Shown in pieces: positions 11,122 through 24,339 of a stretch of 64,000 nucleotides of DNA. This DNA comes from Roridomyces roridus. Taxonomy: Eukaryota; Basidiomycota; Agaricomycetes; Agaricales; Mycenaceae. The stretch lies in assembly GCA_029378245.1 (NCBI GenBank), contig JARKIF010000003.1, positions 310,001-374,000 of the forward strand, in the 5' to 3' direction. The notes under the pieces were generated by a model that saw only the letters and a list, made by a program, of their open reading frames with translations, had not been told where the DNA came from and did no database searches. Numbering within the stretch: position 1 is the first letter of the stretch; every line of letters begins with the position of its first letter. The position numbers and the translations under genes were made by a program.

Positions 11122-13567
11122 ATGGCCGAATGGCCGTACGACACCTCAGACACTCCCAGACACTCATTACATGGATTGGTCTATGGTGTGTCGCATTCAT
11201 GTACTCGGAGTCGAATGCATATTTTCTGTCTTTGCACTGCAGTTCCGCGTGCCATCAGCCTCCTCTTCGCTCCACCTCCTCCGTTTCCCATGCCCTGTCC
11301 TTATCTTTCTGCTAGAGGATCGCACAGATGAGCCCCGAGATCCCCATGTACGTGTTTCCCACCGACCACCGAGGTGCAGGCTTGACAAGATTTCTAGTTT
11401 CTACACCAGCCAGGCCTGAACCCGACTCCTCACGTCGCCGTTTGTCGCAATCGTCCTGGCAGCGTCGCTATCCCGCTCTCAATCCACGACCTCGCGGGTC
11501 CCAAAAAACCCCGGAGGACAGTACATGATGCCCCTCAGCCTACGATTAACAGCTACCCGCCCCAATCTATACACGCGGGCCTCCCTACAGTCGTTTCCTA
11601 CACCCAGCAGTACCACCCAAGTCTGCAAGCCTACGCTCCACCCATCTCACGCTCTCATTTGGGCTCTCAGCAGCCTGCTTCCCAACCTGCAATGTATTCC
11701 CCGTACGACGTGTATCAGCAAACGAGTCCCTACGGTCCGCATCCCTCGCCGCAACACGATGGCGAGAAGCACCAATCGCAACTGCAGCAACCACAAAAAT
11801 CGTCACCGTACGAATTGGGTGCAGTGCGACAACGAAACCCCAGTCCTGCACCGGATTGGCCACCCAATCAGCAGCACTATCGCAGCTCCTCCACCAAACA
11901 CACTCGTGCATCAGCGCATTTGGCTTCTCCATCACGTTGGCCTCCAGCACTCTCCAAACCGCTCGTAAGGCGACCGTACCACCCGAACCCACCCGCGCAT
12001 CGCTCAGACTGGGTTATGTGGGCGGGAAACGTGCCGAGCGATGCAGGACACGATGAATTGTGGCGGTTCTTCACTGCAGCACCGCCCTCCTCGACCGTGT
12101 TAAGTACTACCGCGTCAACATCGAGCCAGCGCGATACCACCGCATTCGCGGGCACGGAAGTCTTTTCCCCTTCCAGCGTCCTCAGCATCTTCCCAATCTC
12201 ACGCTCCTCATGCGCCTTCATCAATTACGACGCCGAATCCACTTTGCAGGCTGCCATCGCGCGCTTCAACGGCTTGCCCCTCCGACCGGCGGATTCGCGG
12301 TGTGCGAAGCTAGTGTGTCGCGCGAGGAGAAGGGTCGATGACTTGCGTGCTGGTGTGGGTGGGCAGCGGGGGATGGGAATGCATATGAAGTATGTGAGGG
12401 AGAAGGCTGCTGCTAAGAGCATAGGAAGAGGTCGGGAAGAGTGGGGTAACGGGGCCGGCACCAATGACGAGAGTAACGAAACCGGGGCTTTACATCTTGG
12501 CGCGCTGTCTCTGTGTGACGAGCAGCCCACACGGCCCGGTTCGGCGAACAGTGGGGGCGGCTCGCATGTCAGTGGTGCCAGTACGAACTCCAGTCTCCTT
12601 ACGCACCATTTCCCGCAGAGGTTCTTTATCTTAAAGAGCCTTACGAGGGTGCGTGCTTACTTAGTCTTACTCTGATTTTGGCCACTGACGTAACACTTTC
12701 GAAATAGGACGACCTAGCCCTCTCGGTACGCACAGGCATGTGGGCAACACAAAGGCACAACGAGGGCGTACTCGACCGGGCGTTTCGGACTGCAAAGGAC
12801 GTGTTCCTCGTCTTCAGCGTCAATAAGAGTGGCGAGTTTTATGGGTATGCGAGGTCCGTCAAATCAATACTTTTTCTTTGGAGAATTGGACGACTAACAA
12901 GCAACTATTCAGGATGTCGGGTCCCGTGGGGCAGGAGAGTGTGAGTACAGGATCAAGGGCTGCGTGGGCGGTGAGGAGTACATCTGGACCCCCGACGTCA
13001 CCGACTACAGGGCGAGCGCCGCCCTCGGCAACTTCATCACACTCTGTCCCCCACGGAGACTCTTCCCCAGTGCATCAGATTTCTCAACAGCGATCTCCGC
13101 TTCTCAGCGCGACCCACTCCGTCCATGAGTCACCTGCGCCGCTATGGGGAACGAGCTCGACCGTTCCAGGCGCAAATGGAAGGATTTCAGGACACGCCAA
13201 TACCGCACCGGCGGCGTTCGGGAGGCTGCAGCGTGGGTTTAGCGGAGTGGATGCTAGGTCCTCGCATAGCCATGATGGGTATAGTCGGCGTCCGCCCGCT
13301 GGGCCCCAGATTGAGCTGGACGAGAAGGCACCGTTTCGTGCGATGCGGAACGTGCAGGAGGGTATGGAGGAGTTGGGTCGCGTGCCTGAGGAAGAGCAGG
13401 GGAAGGGGCAGAACTTTCCACTGCAGTGGCTCTGCACGCAGCGGCTTCCGTTCACGAGGACGCGACATATTCGCAATCCGTGGAATCACGATAAGGAGGT
13501 GAAAGTGTCGCGGGATGGGACGGAACTGGAGCCGGGGGTGGGGCAGGCACTATTGGAGAAGTTCTAG
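11122..13567 (+). CDS. YTH-domain protein with RRM, putative m6A RNA reader
   Basis: Five exons join in frame: 11122-11185, 11316-11347, 11398-12648, 12708-12853 and 12913-13567, giving 715 residues. The start ATG is conserved with the dead copy upstream. Residues about 33-230 are Q/P/S-rich and probably disordered. An RRM follows at about 235-315, with an RNP2-like VMWAGNVP and an RNP1-like SSCAFINYD. The YTH domain is in two parts: residues about 440-510 (MWATQRHNEGVLDRAFRTAK, FLVFSVNKSGEFYGYA) and 663-715 (LPFTRTRHIRNPWNHDKEVK then SRDGTELEPGVGQALL), separated by about 150 low-complexity residues ending in a conserved-looking APFRAMRN. YTH domains bind N6-methyladenosine in RNA; the tryptophan in MWAT is a likely cage residue. 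Introns have good GT..AG ends, and the fourth has a CTAAC branch site. The function is inferred from the family. Confidence 0.82.
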
Positions 13568-13889
13568 GAAATACATGCTAACCTGATGAACTCGGCCTGT
13601 AATTCCGCGTCGTAAGGGTTATACTAAGGTCTCGTAGTGTAGCGGTTAGTCCCTTTCCTCTCTATTGTTCCTTGCTTGTCCCAGACTTTCTTTGAGCTTG
13701 TATTGAACAGTGCAAATGCGAACCCGGTAACGAAAATATGCACAATTGCGCGCAGTCCGGACGCGATCGAGCACGTTTGACAGACATCACGTGGTCGCAC
13801 CACACTCGCCGATGGAATCCGCCCACGGCCTTGTCATCTTGTCCCCTCCCCTGACTCTCGCGTTGATCGGCACTGCGTTTTCCCTCCTT
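13568..13889. other. Spacer downstream of the YTH gene
   Basis: No gene is seen. The run TCGTAGTGTAGCGGTTAG at about 13635-13652 resembles the D-arm/A-box of a tRNA, but no T-arm follows on the same strand; a B-box-like sequence near 13725 is on the opposite strand. Confidence 0.35.
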
Positions 13890-16800
13890 TGTGCTCAACC
13901 GATCTCATGAACTTCAAGACTCTCTGTCAATCAGGATTCACCTTCGATGCATGCGTCTCGAGAATGACCTTGTGCTAGTGGTCCATTACCTGGGACCCAG
14001 TTGAATCTACACAGTATCAAGGCTACTTCGGTAGGAGCGCACTCGCCGACTTATGGATGCTGATGTGCCGCCCACAGCCTAGCTCAATACTGAAAGCCCC
14101 GCATTGCACAAGCCTCGAAGCAGCCCGTCATTGGCCGTCAATATTCAACGCTCGTCTAAGCCAGGAAACGCCCCCACTATTCTCGCTAGCTATCCGTGGC
14201 TCCACCGCACTCATTCGAGGTCCCAGGTACGGGCCACTTCTTCCCTGGTGTCCGGTTTGCGCTCACCAGGGTCACCATGCTGAAGATGATCCGTGTCCTT
14301 TCATTACCAGCCTCCGCTGTATTCATTAGGACGCGCTTTGAGCGTCGTATGCTTGCTGCCGAGGATTCCCACAGGAAGGGACGATTAGAGAAGACGCTCA
14401 CGCCGCGCTATTCACGGAGTCTCCGTTCAAGCCAGATGACCTCGGCAAGTCAGTACCGACACTGCTCCCTGACATTTTCCGAATTCGTGCGATAAGTATT
14501 CTTACGCTTTTTCAGACTCGTTTCGGCGAATGTCAGCAACTTTGAAAAAGTTGCAAGATTTTGGGGTTATCCCATGTCGAAACAAGACCATCAATACGTA
14601 GTTACCGGGCTCCTGGCGCCCGCAGTGAAAAGTGTTGCCGGCACGGCAGGGTAAGAGGGTCGAGTTCTTGCCATTATCCGTCAAATGAATCAAGGCATTC
14701 AGTAGCAGGATCTGTTGATAATAATGGGCGGTCGGGCTTGTCCTGCGGCACTCAATATGGGTGAGATAGACGTTCAATTTCAGTCCTCTGAATCGGCAGC
14801 TGACAGGGCGAGTAAAAGGATGGTCGTGGATGTGCCTTGCTTCGAAAGCAGCTCAATGAGGCCATATCCACGCAAACCAATGCAATTCCGCGCTCCTGAG
14901 AAGTCCGAGTCTCCGGTCTTTCGGCCAAGTGTGGAGGTGCTAGGGATGCAATGTATTGCCCAAAAAACGGTACAGTGGTATTCAGCCGAAGCGAATGACT
15001 ACTATATCTAAATCATGTCTATGACTACAGAACGGGACCGCCCTCCGAGTCAGCAATTGCACGGATAATCCCTCGTACGTGTGAACGCCGCCGTGGATCA
15101 GTCGAGCTAAGATGAGCCTTTCACTAGCGCGACCCAGTCCGACGGAAAGCAGCTCTGTAGGCGTATAGGTTCATTTTCATAGTAATCCAACGGTGCTCGC
15201 CATTCATTGAGACACAATGGACGGGCGGGTCGTCTGATAACTATGGGAATGGACTCTACACCCAAGCATGTACTGCATGATCTGTCGGACGAGGGGGACA
15301 CTCAGCGAGGGGGCATCTGGGTGCAGGAGAGTCGGGGAGAGCAGGAGCGGGAGAGGCATTGGCTGGCACAATGCAAACTGGCCGCCTATTTATCCAAAAC
15401 CACTGCCACTGGCAGGACCCCAAACTGCTCCACACATGGGACCACAGTTGTATTCTTCTTCGGTCGATTCTCGAAACCCCCCCAACACACACACAACTTG
15501 ACTCCCCACATTTAAACTACCCGCCTTACGCCTAAAGTGTCACCGCACCCATTTTACGCCCACGGCCGTCCACGGAGCATCCCAATCCTATAGCTTTCCG
15601 CTCCTTATTGTTGCTCAACGCGGCCGAATTCGACTCTCTGCTGGCGGAGAATGTTTGTATTCTCGCCGCTGCTGGCGAGGGGATATTTGAGGTGAGTATC
15701 TGCGCCCCCTTGAATCTCAAAAAGCTGATGTCTTGTGGCAGCAGCTCCAGATGCAACATGCCGACGCATTTGGAAACTTTCGCTTCTCTGAGCGAGTTTG
15801 TGATCCGACATGTCTGGAACCCTCCTTTGGCCACACTTGTACGTGTGTTTTTGGGTCCGAATCCCCTCTCGCCCGTTTCCGTCGTCGCATATCGCCCAAT
15901 GCAGTCCGCGTCAAGCCCCGCCAAACATCATTTTCCTCTTTGAGATGGTTCCGGCTGGAGGACGATAAGTACGTGGAACGTGCCACGGGTGAGTCCGTTT
16001 GGTTAGCAGCGTTAGCAGCCCAATGACTCATTATCTTAGAGCTTATCTCACCGTGGGCTGTGGCTTAATGTGGGTTAGCTCAGGGTGCGGCCAGCGACAC
16101 TCACAGACTGCTCTTGCCATAGCCGGGTCGCACCACCCACATCTTCGCCTGGCGACATGATTTGGTAGTCCCATCTTTCGACACGCTCCTATACGCATTG
16201 GCCCAGGCAATTTTTTTCGCCAACGCCACGAGCGCCTCGTTCAACGTGTTAAGATTTTCCTGCCGCCCGGTAGCAGCGCTCCGTTTTGTGCCCTCCAGCG
16301 CCTCACTTTTGCTGGCGGTGCCTCGCTGTAGGGGTGTACCCCGGCACTTGTGCGCAATCTTGTGTCGCGCTCCCTGCGCTCGAGCCAAGTCTCCCGCTCC
16401 TGTCACGCTTTCGGAACCGGGATTATGCCCTGCGACCTACCTCTGCCATTTCTCGGATTTGCCTTGCACGGCACTCTCAGTACCGGGAGCTCTTGCTCTT
16501 ATCCAGCCTGGAGAATATGTTTTGCTCACCCACTTTCTTGGGAGATGCATTTCATCCTTTCGACGCCCTTGCGGAATTCCCACTGCTTTACTCGCTTTAT
16601 GACTACCACACGAACCCAGCTGGCAAAAGAGTCAACGCGTACGTCCGATACTCTACATATCCTCGTTGTGCTTAGATCTCGCAGTTCACCAACTGAAAGC
16701 TCAGGTAGATCTTGATACACGACAGTAGATTCATTCTTGTCGAATATACAATACATACATACATACGATTTTCAGACAGAGAAACGTGTACGCCGTCTCC

Positions 16801-16930
16801 GTGCAACATTCCGGTCGCCTCGAAATCTTGAGACCCAAATTAGTTGGGACTACCGGAAGACGGGCGGGGCAACGTCAAGTCTGCCCAATAGAAGAGAAGG
16901 AATACTGCAATATCGAATGGTGTGGGTTCG
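13890..16930. repeat. Segmental duplication, unit A (decayed genes)
   Basis: This stretch is colinear with 18690-21960 (unit B), and part of it with 24340-24750 (unit C). Matching blocks include 14150-14350 with 18990-19200, 14700-15010 with 19580-19920, 15115-15330 with 20515-20700, 15600-15800 with 21420-21600, and 16780-16920 with 21905-21960. Coding-like fragments recur, for example SVEVLGMQCIAQKTVQWYSA (about 14930-14990) and QLQMQHADAFGNF (about 15745), each beside plausible GT..AG splice sites. A conserved CCTATTTATCC core-promoter-like motif lies at about 15385. It looks like two adjacent multi-exon genes, now broken. I do not recognise the families. Confidence 0.5.
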
Positions 16931-18689
16931 GGTTATTGCCTGCCTACACGTTTAATACACAACTGGTATCATATGAGACGAGTCGCACCGTGGGCGCTGG
17001 CTCATTCTTGCCTGAGTTTAGTTTTTGCGCGTCGATGAGGATGCCCTCTCAGCATGGGAGTGTTCAGGTGGGCCGGCTTTGGAATCGGCCCCAAAAGGCA
17101 CATTGCGTCGGGGTCGTCCAGTTGCCGAACAGATGCATTGAAATTCAAGAGGTTTGGAAAGGCTAAAGTGTTCGGGGCGCGTGAGGCGTTCCAAGTGTTG
17201 GGAGTGGAAGAAGAATCGAAGTGACAAAAGTGGCCATGTGTATTGAGCGCGTCCAACGACGCCGTACCGTGACGCTTCTAACGAGCTAAAACCTTTGAGG
17301 ATGGCTGGTGAGACCCTGGGGTGGCCTGGAGCGCATGTTACGACTCACCTGACGCCAATGACGACCCTCAAGTTTCGGCCCAACGGCTGCACAGTGCAGA
17401 CTTGATGTCCTGGGTCGTACGCAAAGCGAGGAGTGGAAGGATGTCTTTCACATCGTATCCAAGACGAAAGCGACCAATGAGGTATGAGCTCGGAGCTTAT
17501 CAAACGAATCCGCTCACCTGATTCTCGCGTTCATCGTCAATGCATCGTCGCCGCCCATCCTTGTGCTCAACCGATCTCATTACAGCTCTTTGCATAATTG
17601 ATGACAGTGAGCCAAAAAAAAAAAACAATTCACAACATTTCGGTCAAAATGCACTTTTTGCTTGAATACCGTGCCTCTCGTACTTGGTGGAGCTGTCCAG
17701 CACTCTCGGCATCATGTAATAGTGGCTATCTGTCAACTATGGCCTTTAAACGGCCCAAATCGGCCCCACAGCCTGTGTCGGATCGAAATACCGAAATCAA
17801 CACGGAAGCAAAAGGCATGCTTCTTTTCGCTGCCACGTCTCTCTCTTCCCAGCTCTTCCCTCCTTGCCCGCCCGACACGACCGCCCCATCCTTCTACCAG
17901 CCTCCTGCCCTGCCGACCAATCGCTGCGCTCCGAAGGCGCCACTCGGAGCCCCGCGACTTGATTGATACTCACACCACTTGCTCGCCCACTTGGATCTAC
18001 CACGCTCCACCAGACTGGCTCCCGACTGCCCATTGACGTGGGCCGACGACGTCAAAGCCCACCGACGCGAACGAAGATATCACCTCACTCGGAACGCCCC
18101 GCCTTGGGCTGCCTCTTAACGTCAGCCAACGGGCAGCTTGGCCCTTGGTCTGGACGGCGGGAACGGGAAAGGAGGAATGGCCCCGGGAAGGGCGGGTGGG
18201 ACAGTAGTCGGCTCACGAGGGTGTGTACACTGCATGAAGGGCGAGGGAGGCTTGGCGAGAGAGGGGCACGGAGCCGCGAGCATTGTAAAGGTGCCATTTT
18301 GTCGTATCTTTGTTATTCGTTAGAACCTTTATCCACCCTTCATTCTGCCATTCTTCATCTCGAGAATGGGCCCTGCCAAGGCATATTGTGTGTCCTATCC
18401 ATCCCCAGCCCACCCAGACCCGTGGCTCCGCGCTAGAGACGGAGAGACATTTTTGATCAAACTTGCGCGATCATGAGCAGGAAAGCTTCGTTCTGAGCCG
18501 TTCCACAGCCGTTTCATGCCATCCCAACGACGTAGAGAAGGGATCTTATCATAAGAATGTCACCGGCATAGCATACAATCCCTAAAGCGCGCTGGGAGGC
18601 TCACAAACGAACAAAAAAAACGGATTTTCCGAAATGTTGTGAGTTGTTTTCTTTTTTTTGCTCACTGTCATCAATTATGCAAACAGCTG
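16931..18689. other. Intergenic between duplication units, no recognised gene
   Basis: Several open frames of 60-157 codons overlap on both strands at 17600-18440, but none has a recognised motif or a consistent splice pattern. Short fragments of the duplicated sequence occur at 17525-17600, which shares the CTCAACCGATCTCAT block with about 13898-13912. Confidence 0.35.
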
Positions 18690-20104
18690 TAACTTCAAGA
18701 TTCTGTGTCAATCAGTTTTGCGTGCGTCTCGAGAACGACCTCGACTCTCCAAGCCGCGGCCGTCCACTAGGGATATTTTTACGCGAGGAGGCTCCTCGCT
18801 CAACGGGGACTGAGTTGCTTCCAGGCAGAACCAAGGCCGTTCAGAGATTCAGACCTGACATATTTGGCAAGCAAAGCAAGTAAGCGCACTCACCGACTTC
18901 TCTGTGTGGATCCTAATGTGCTTCACACCGACGCAATGCATGACCAAGTCCCCGCCGACTTCGAAGCAACTCGTCAATGCTCGGGCAGCCCAGCAAACGC
19001 CCCTCTCCCCCCGTTTTCGCCAGCTAGATCTACCCATGCCACGTCCCACTGCACTCATCCCAGGTACGGGGACCTCTTCTCCGGTACCGATTGGCGCTCA
19101 CAAGGGTCACCATACAAAGATGATCCACGTTCTTTCATTACCAGCCTCCACTGTACTCATTAGGACGCGCTTTGAGCGTCGCATACTTCCTGCCGTACTA
19201 CGGTAGATCGAAGATTCACGACTCCGAGGGGCCCAGAAAACTCGCATCGGAAGATGTTTCGTTGCAAGAGGGGGTGCCCGCGCCGCCATGGAGCCAGCTT
19301 CCAAGCCAGATGACCTTCGCAAGTCAGTACCGACATCGCTCCCCCGACATTTCGAATCAATACGTACTTTTCGGGATCGTGGAGCCAGGCAATATTGACG
19401 AAAAGCCAGAAATGTCGGTCGCTGAGGTGCGCAGGCGCCGCTGCGGGGTCGGGGTCGTATCGGCATCCGACAAGTATTCGGTCTGTGAGGGCCGACCGAA
19501 TCCCGCGTAAGGGCAGGGCGGGAGGATTTATGGTGATTCTCCGTCGAGGCTGAGGGGAATAGCAGCAGGAGTAGGCAGCCCTCGGGCTTGGGCGATCGTT
19601 TGCATGGGCTTGTCCTGCAGTTGCCGCACTGGATATGGGTGAGACGCACCTTCAATTCCAATCCCTCTCATCTGAACGGGCTGACAGTGTTTGTGTCCTA
19701 TGTGGACTTCGGTTTCAAGATATGCGTTGTGGATAGGTGTTCAAGGACGCTACGCCTCGCGGGCAACAACTCAAGTCGGTGAGGCCATATACGGTGTTCC
19801 TGAGAGACTCCATCACTCCTTACAGGTCTTTCCGTCAAGTGTCGAGGTACTATTGTGGGATGCAATATGCATTTTATTGCCAAAAAAAGTGGTATTCAGC
19901 CGAGGCAGACAATTGAGTGTTTCTAAACCATGTCCAGGTCTACAGGATGAGTCTCCCTACTGCAATTGCACGAATAATCCCTCGTATGTGTTGATGTCGC
20001 CGTCGATGAGTGGACACTAAGATTAGTCAGTACCTAGCGGCAAGGGGGGATCGGGATCGGAATTTCGGATATAGGGTCGAAAAGTTTTTTTCGACCCTGG
20101 CTGG

Positions 20105-20140
<36 letters not shown>

Positions 20141-21960
20141 CCTCCTATATAAGGCAGATCATTCCCACGATCATGTGATTTACGGGCGGTCCGAGCAATC
20201 CGCGGCTCCCAACCATAGGAAAAATATGTATTACAAACTTATTAGAGGACCCCAGTGTCAATTAGACCCATCTCATGTGTACTTGAGCAATGATACACTT
20301 GTTGTCTGTGGCAATGTCTTGTGAGAGTTGATGAGACTGGCAGCTGTATTATGTAATATATCAGTCCCGATTTGGAAATTTCAATCAAGAGTGTCCAATA
20401 TGCTCCAAAACACATTTACTAATATACATATAGAAAATTTTTTCGAGCCCTCTTGGGACCCCCCCCCCCCCCTCCCCCAGTACGAAATTTCGATCCCGGT
20501 GCCCCCTTGCCTAGCGGGACCCAGTCCGACGGAAAACAGGTCTGTACTAGGTGTGTAGAAACATTTCCATAGTAATCCGACGGTGCTCCGTTCGTTGACA
20601 AACAACGGACGGAGTAGTCGCCTGATAACTAAGGGAACGGTCCTACACCCAAGCATCGACTGGATGGTCTGTCGGACTTGGGGGATGCTTCGGCAACGAG
20701 GCTGGGGGTGGAAGGGAAAGGGGAAGGGGAAGCAGGAGCGGAAGTGGTGGTGGTCCCAAATGGCCGCCGCCTATTTATCCGAAGCCACTGCCAGGACCCC
20801 AAGCCGCCATCCGTATGGGACAGTCTTCTTCCATCCATTTTCGAGCCTCTTCACACCCCCTACCCACATCTCTCGCCCACGCTCACCCATGGGGTATCCC
20901 AGTTCCTGGGGGCGTCTCGGCCCATGCCCCACGGAACAGGTTTCTGATCATTCTCGACACAATCGGTCGTCTGGATCTGCCACTACTCCCCAACGTAGAC
21001 GTCGCCGAATCCCAGTCTCTCGTGGTCGTGGATGCCGGTGTCCTCGCTGAAGTTGGCGAAAGGCTGTCTGAGGTGCCCATCTGCATCCTCTAAACTCGGA
21101 TTCTCTGCAAACTAACTTTTCGCCAGTCGCGGCAGCTCCAAATGCAACAGGGCCGGCGACGCATTCGGAAACCCCCACTTCCTTACGAGGCCTGTTCGGG
21201 GTCATCCACCTCCTTTGGATGGACGCGCTTTGTAAGTGTGCATCATGCACATGAGCCGCATTTTTAGATCTCAAACCCCCTCCAGTCCTTCTCAGTCTTT
21301 TATCGCTGTCAAGCACCGACAAAGACAATATTATTCACCGAGTCCTTGAGGCCGTTCGTGCCCTCGGAACAGCTTCCTCATTCTCGACAAACGATTCTGT
21401 CTTCTGGAGTGGGGCGCGCCGTTGCTCAACGCGGCCGAATTCTAGTCTCTCGTTGAGATGAGCATATGCGTGGCCTACCCCTTGAATCTCGACAAGCTGA
21501 CTTGTCGTGGCAGCTCCAGACACAACAGGCCGACGCATTTGAAAACTGCTCGCGAGCCTATCTAGTATCCGGGGTCAGGATCCGACATGTCTGGAACCCT
21601 GAGGCGGAACAAACGGTGTGGACATGTGAATCATGTACAGCAGTATTTTGGGTCTGAATGCCCTCTCGTCCTTTGCAGTCGTATATCGCTCAATGCAGCC
21701 CGTGTCAAGCACCGCCAAACAGAATTTTCTTCTTTGAGGCGGCTGCGGAGGACGATGCGTCTCGATACGTCCACTGGAGTGAGTCCGTTTGGGTAGCAGC
21801 GTTAGCAACTCTGACTCATTACTTCGCAGCTCATCTCCGCCCAGATGCAGTTGGTGGCGACGGTGTAGTATGTAAAGTGATGCAAATGCAACAGCGAGGA
21901 AACGTGCCCGCCGTCTCCGTGTCCAGAAGACAGGCGGGGCAACGTAGGTCATAGGCAATA
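18690..21960. repeat. Segmental duplication, unit B (decayed genes, MITE inside)
   Basis: Unit B is the paralogue of unit A (13890-16930) and keeps the same block order. It contains the poly-C MITE at 20041-20509, absent from unit A at the same place, so that insertion is younger than the duplication. Its second gene shows an extra tandem repeat of an exon-sized block (about 20990-21230 and 21420-21600, each around a CGGCAGCTCCA-type acceptor). The promoter-like CCTATTTATCC recurs at about 20770, followed by an ATG near 20890. Frames carry stops and shifts, so I call no functional gene. Confidence 0.5.
20041..20509. mobile_element. Poly-C hAT-like MITE, copy 2
   Basis: The 469-bp element starts CAAGGGGGGATCGGG and ends CGGTGCCCCCTTG, with the perfect 8-base duplication CCTAGCGG on both sides (20033-20040 and 20510-20517). 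It matches copy 1 (2734-3178) almost base for base; the main difference is the left C homopolymer, 32 C here against 7 there. The empty site exists in the paralogous unit A near 15113-15120 (CACTAGCGCGACCC), which supports recent insertion. Confidence 0.9.
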
Positions 21961-22169
21961 GTAGAGAAATGTGCAGAATATGGAATAGTATGCATTGCAA
22001 AGGAAGATAGATACGAAGGTATGAGATGCGCTCCATCGCTGTAGACGATGCGCATGTCCACGGGGTAGGATAAATCTTCTGCGATCACGGACGGGTTCAT
22101 GTATTAACAATCTGAAAGCCTCGTCAGCTGATGACAAAGGATATGATTCAAGGAACGCGTACCATTCAT

Positions 22170-23960
22170 CGGCGGCTCAGAAAGTCATGCCGGAGTAGCC
22201 CCTCGCGTTGACACGAATATATGAGGACGAGCCCCACGCTGGGAGGCCCATCCATGGCCCACCCGTCGTCGTACACGGTGAGGACCTTCACCTGGGCATT
22301 TGTGTTGGCCGTGACCTGTCTGCTCAAACGGCCGCCAGATCCTCTCCACGGCGGCGAGCTCGGTAGAGGCACGGCAGCCTCGGAGAAAGCATCAACGAAA
22401 TGGTTTTCGAGATGACGGGGGCGAATGGTCGGTGGAGCAGGAGATGTAATCGAGGAAGGCTCCCGTGTTGCTGAAATCGGCGGATTGAATCAGCGTTTGC
22501 TTCGGGGCGGGGCGAGGAAAGCGAAAGCTTCGGTGGGGGAGAAGGCGGACGGACATGGAAGCGCCTGAGCGACTGCTGTTGTTGTTGCAGAGGCTGAGCT
22601 ATCGTGGTGCTTGCTCCCGGTGGACGCGCGCCGATCAGCATCCAATAATACGTGGGAGTTCTCGACGGTGACGAGCAGAGGAACGTGGATAGCCAGGGAG
22701 ATGGGGGACGGTGGCCCATCGCCGGCGCTGCTGCAGTCGCCAGGCTTGGGATCGGTGGCAAGACGTCCCCGAGTCTCGACCATAAGCTGGAGAGGCACGG
22801 GCGGCACATTGTCGTCGAGGGTGATCGAGAATTCGCCTGTGATCGAAACGAGTCAATACGAGAATTTCTGAAGACAAAAGGAGTACGTACTGTGGCCAAA
22901 GGTGGTACTAAAGCTGGAACGGATGCTCCTCGACTGGACGCTGTTGCCCGTACCCAAGGTCGCTTCGCCACTGTCGTTCCAGGCGTGCCCCAGCGCTAAT
23001 AACGCTCTCCCCCACCATTGCATCCGAGCCGCACATTCAGACCGCGCGTCTTCGAGTCCCGACCAGGATCAGGAAAAGCAGGAGTAAGCAAGCCCACTGC
23101 AACGCCGATCACAATGGCGGAAGAGCTGTCTTGTTTGCTCGAAGACGGTCCTGGGTCCTCCGACCCGCGGCCGCCGATCCCAGAGCCGTTGGATGAGACG
23201 CCAGAACCTCCGGTGCTTGGGTGACGACGCGCTATAAGTAGGCAAGCTATTCGTCCAAGTGAGGGAACCGATGACGGCGACGGTCTTGCCGTTCGTGATG
23301 ACGCAGCTCGTATAGCTGGAAGGGTTCGGGGCATACGGGGCCAATCTGAGCGGCAAGGATACCACCACCCGGTCCCCCGCAGTCAGACTGTAGTATCTCC
23401 TCTTTGAGCGGGGTGATGTCGTCGATATACAATCACCACCCGTCCATGAGCTTGATTTTGCCAATTTGCGGAACGACATCCCAGGGAGTCTTTACTTTGT
23501 CGTCGTCCTCCTCGCAGTCGTCATCGTCTCCAGCAGCGGGAGAAAGCGAAGGCGTCGCATGCAAACGAAAGGTCCGGTCACTGCGTCTATCGAGGCCTGA
23601 GGGTGACAAAGGCGTGTAGGATGAGGGGACGCACCGTTTTGTCTACATGGCAACCACAGGATCGCACTGCAAAAGAGAAATTTGGGTCAGCACACATCTT
23701 GGGTGAAAATGGAGCTTTGCGGTGCTTTTCTGGGCCAGGATGCTCCGCCAGAGTCCCTGGTGCGATCCTTCGAGGCGAGCATCCAGGTATAGAGCACCAC
23801 ATAAGCTCAGCGGGAGACTTACCGGGCAGACGCGTTGTGGGGTAGAGCAGCAGCTGGGCTGCGGTGTCAATCTCGTGGCTGTACACGTCAATCAATTTCT
23901 CATGATCAGCCGCACTCACTCATTCCTTAAACAAACTCGAGTTTCCGACGCGTCCTAGGA
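22170..23960 (-). pseudogene. Decayed single-pass membrane protein gene
   Basis: On the minus strand a string of coding-like pieces runs in shifting frames. About 23340-23270 reads LAPYAPNPSSYTSCVITNGK, an extracellular-like segment. About 23215-23090 reads a Gly/Ser-rich stalk (STGGSGVSSNGSG) leading into SSSAIVIGVAVGLL, a typical start of a transmembrane helix. About 22340-22235 ends with VTANTNAQVKVLTVYDDGWA, which resembles the beta-strand/ALYDY-like end of a C-terminal SH3 domain in fungal membrane proteins. A GTAAGT donor lies near 23820. At least two frameshifts separate the stalk and SH3-like parts. The family assignment is a guess from layout; the decay is clear. Confidence 0.35.
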
Positions 23961-24339
23961 AGCGGACAAGGAACGCCACGCGCGTCACGGCCTAATCTCA
24001 GCCCTGGATGAGGCAGGCCGTCGAAAACTCGCCGTACAGTCCTGAACAACTTGATGGCAGATTCGGCGTGTAATTTAAGGAAAGAGGAGGAGAAGCGCGC
24101 GCGCATAGAAAGGCTGGCGGGTGTGTGGATGACTCTTTCAATCATCAAGAACATACTGAACTCACTTTTAGCCACGACCATAAAACAAAGACAACAGCTA
24201 GAGAATATTCGGGATGGTGCTTTCGCCAATTTGGACGAAGGTGCGAAATTCGAACGGGAGGGTATCCACGCAGCACCATTAAGTAATTAATCAAGGATCC
24301 AGCTTTCGAGCCAGGCAATTTAGGCTGAAGTGCCGCCGC

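Noticed and set aside
13631..13740. tRNA gene downstream of the YTH gene
   Set aside because: Only a D-arm-like part is present; the B-box-like sequence is on the opposite strand and no cloverleaf forms.
22324..22971. 215-codon minus-strand ORF as a gene
   Set aside because: Low-complexity Ser/Pro composition; a neighbouring frame carries the more protein-like membrane/SH3-like pieces, so it is part of a decayed gene and not a separate one.
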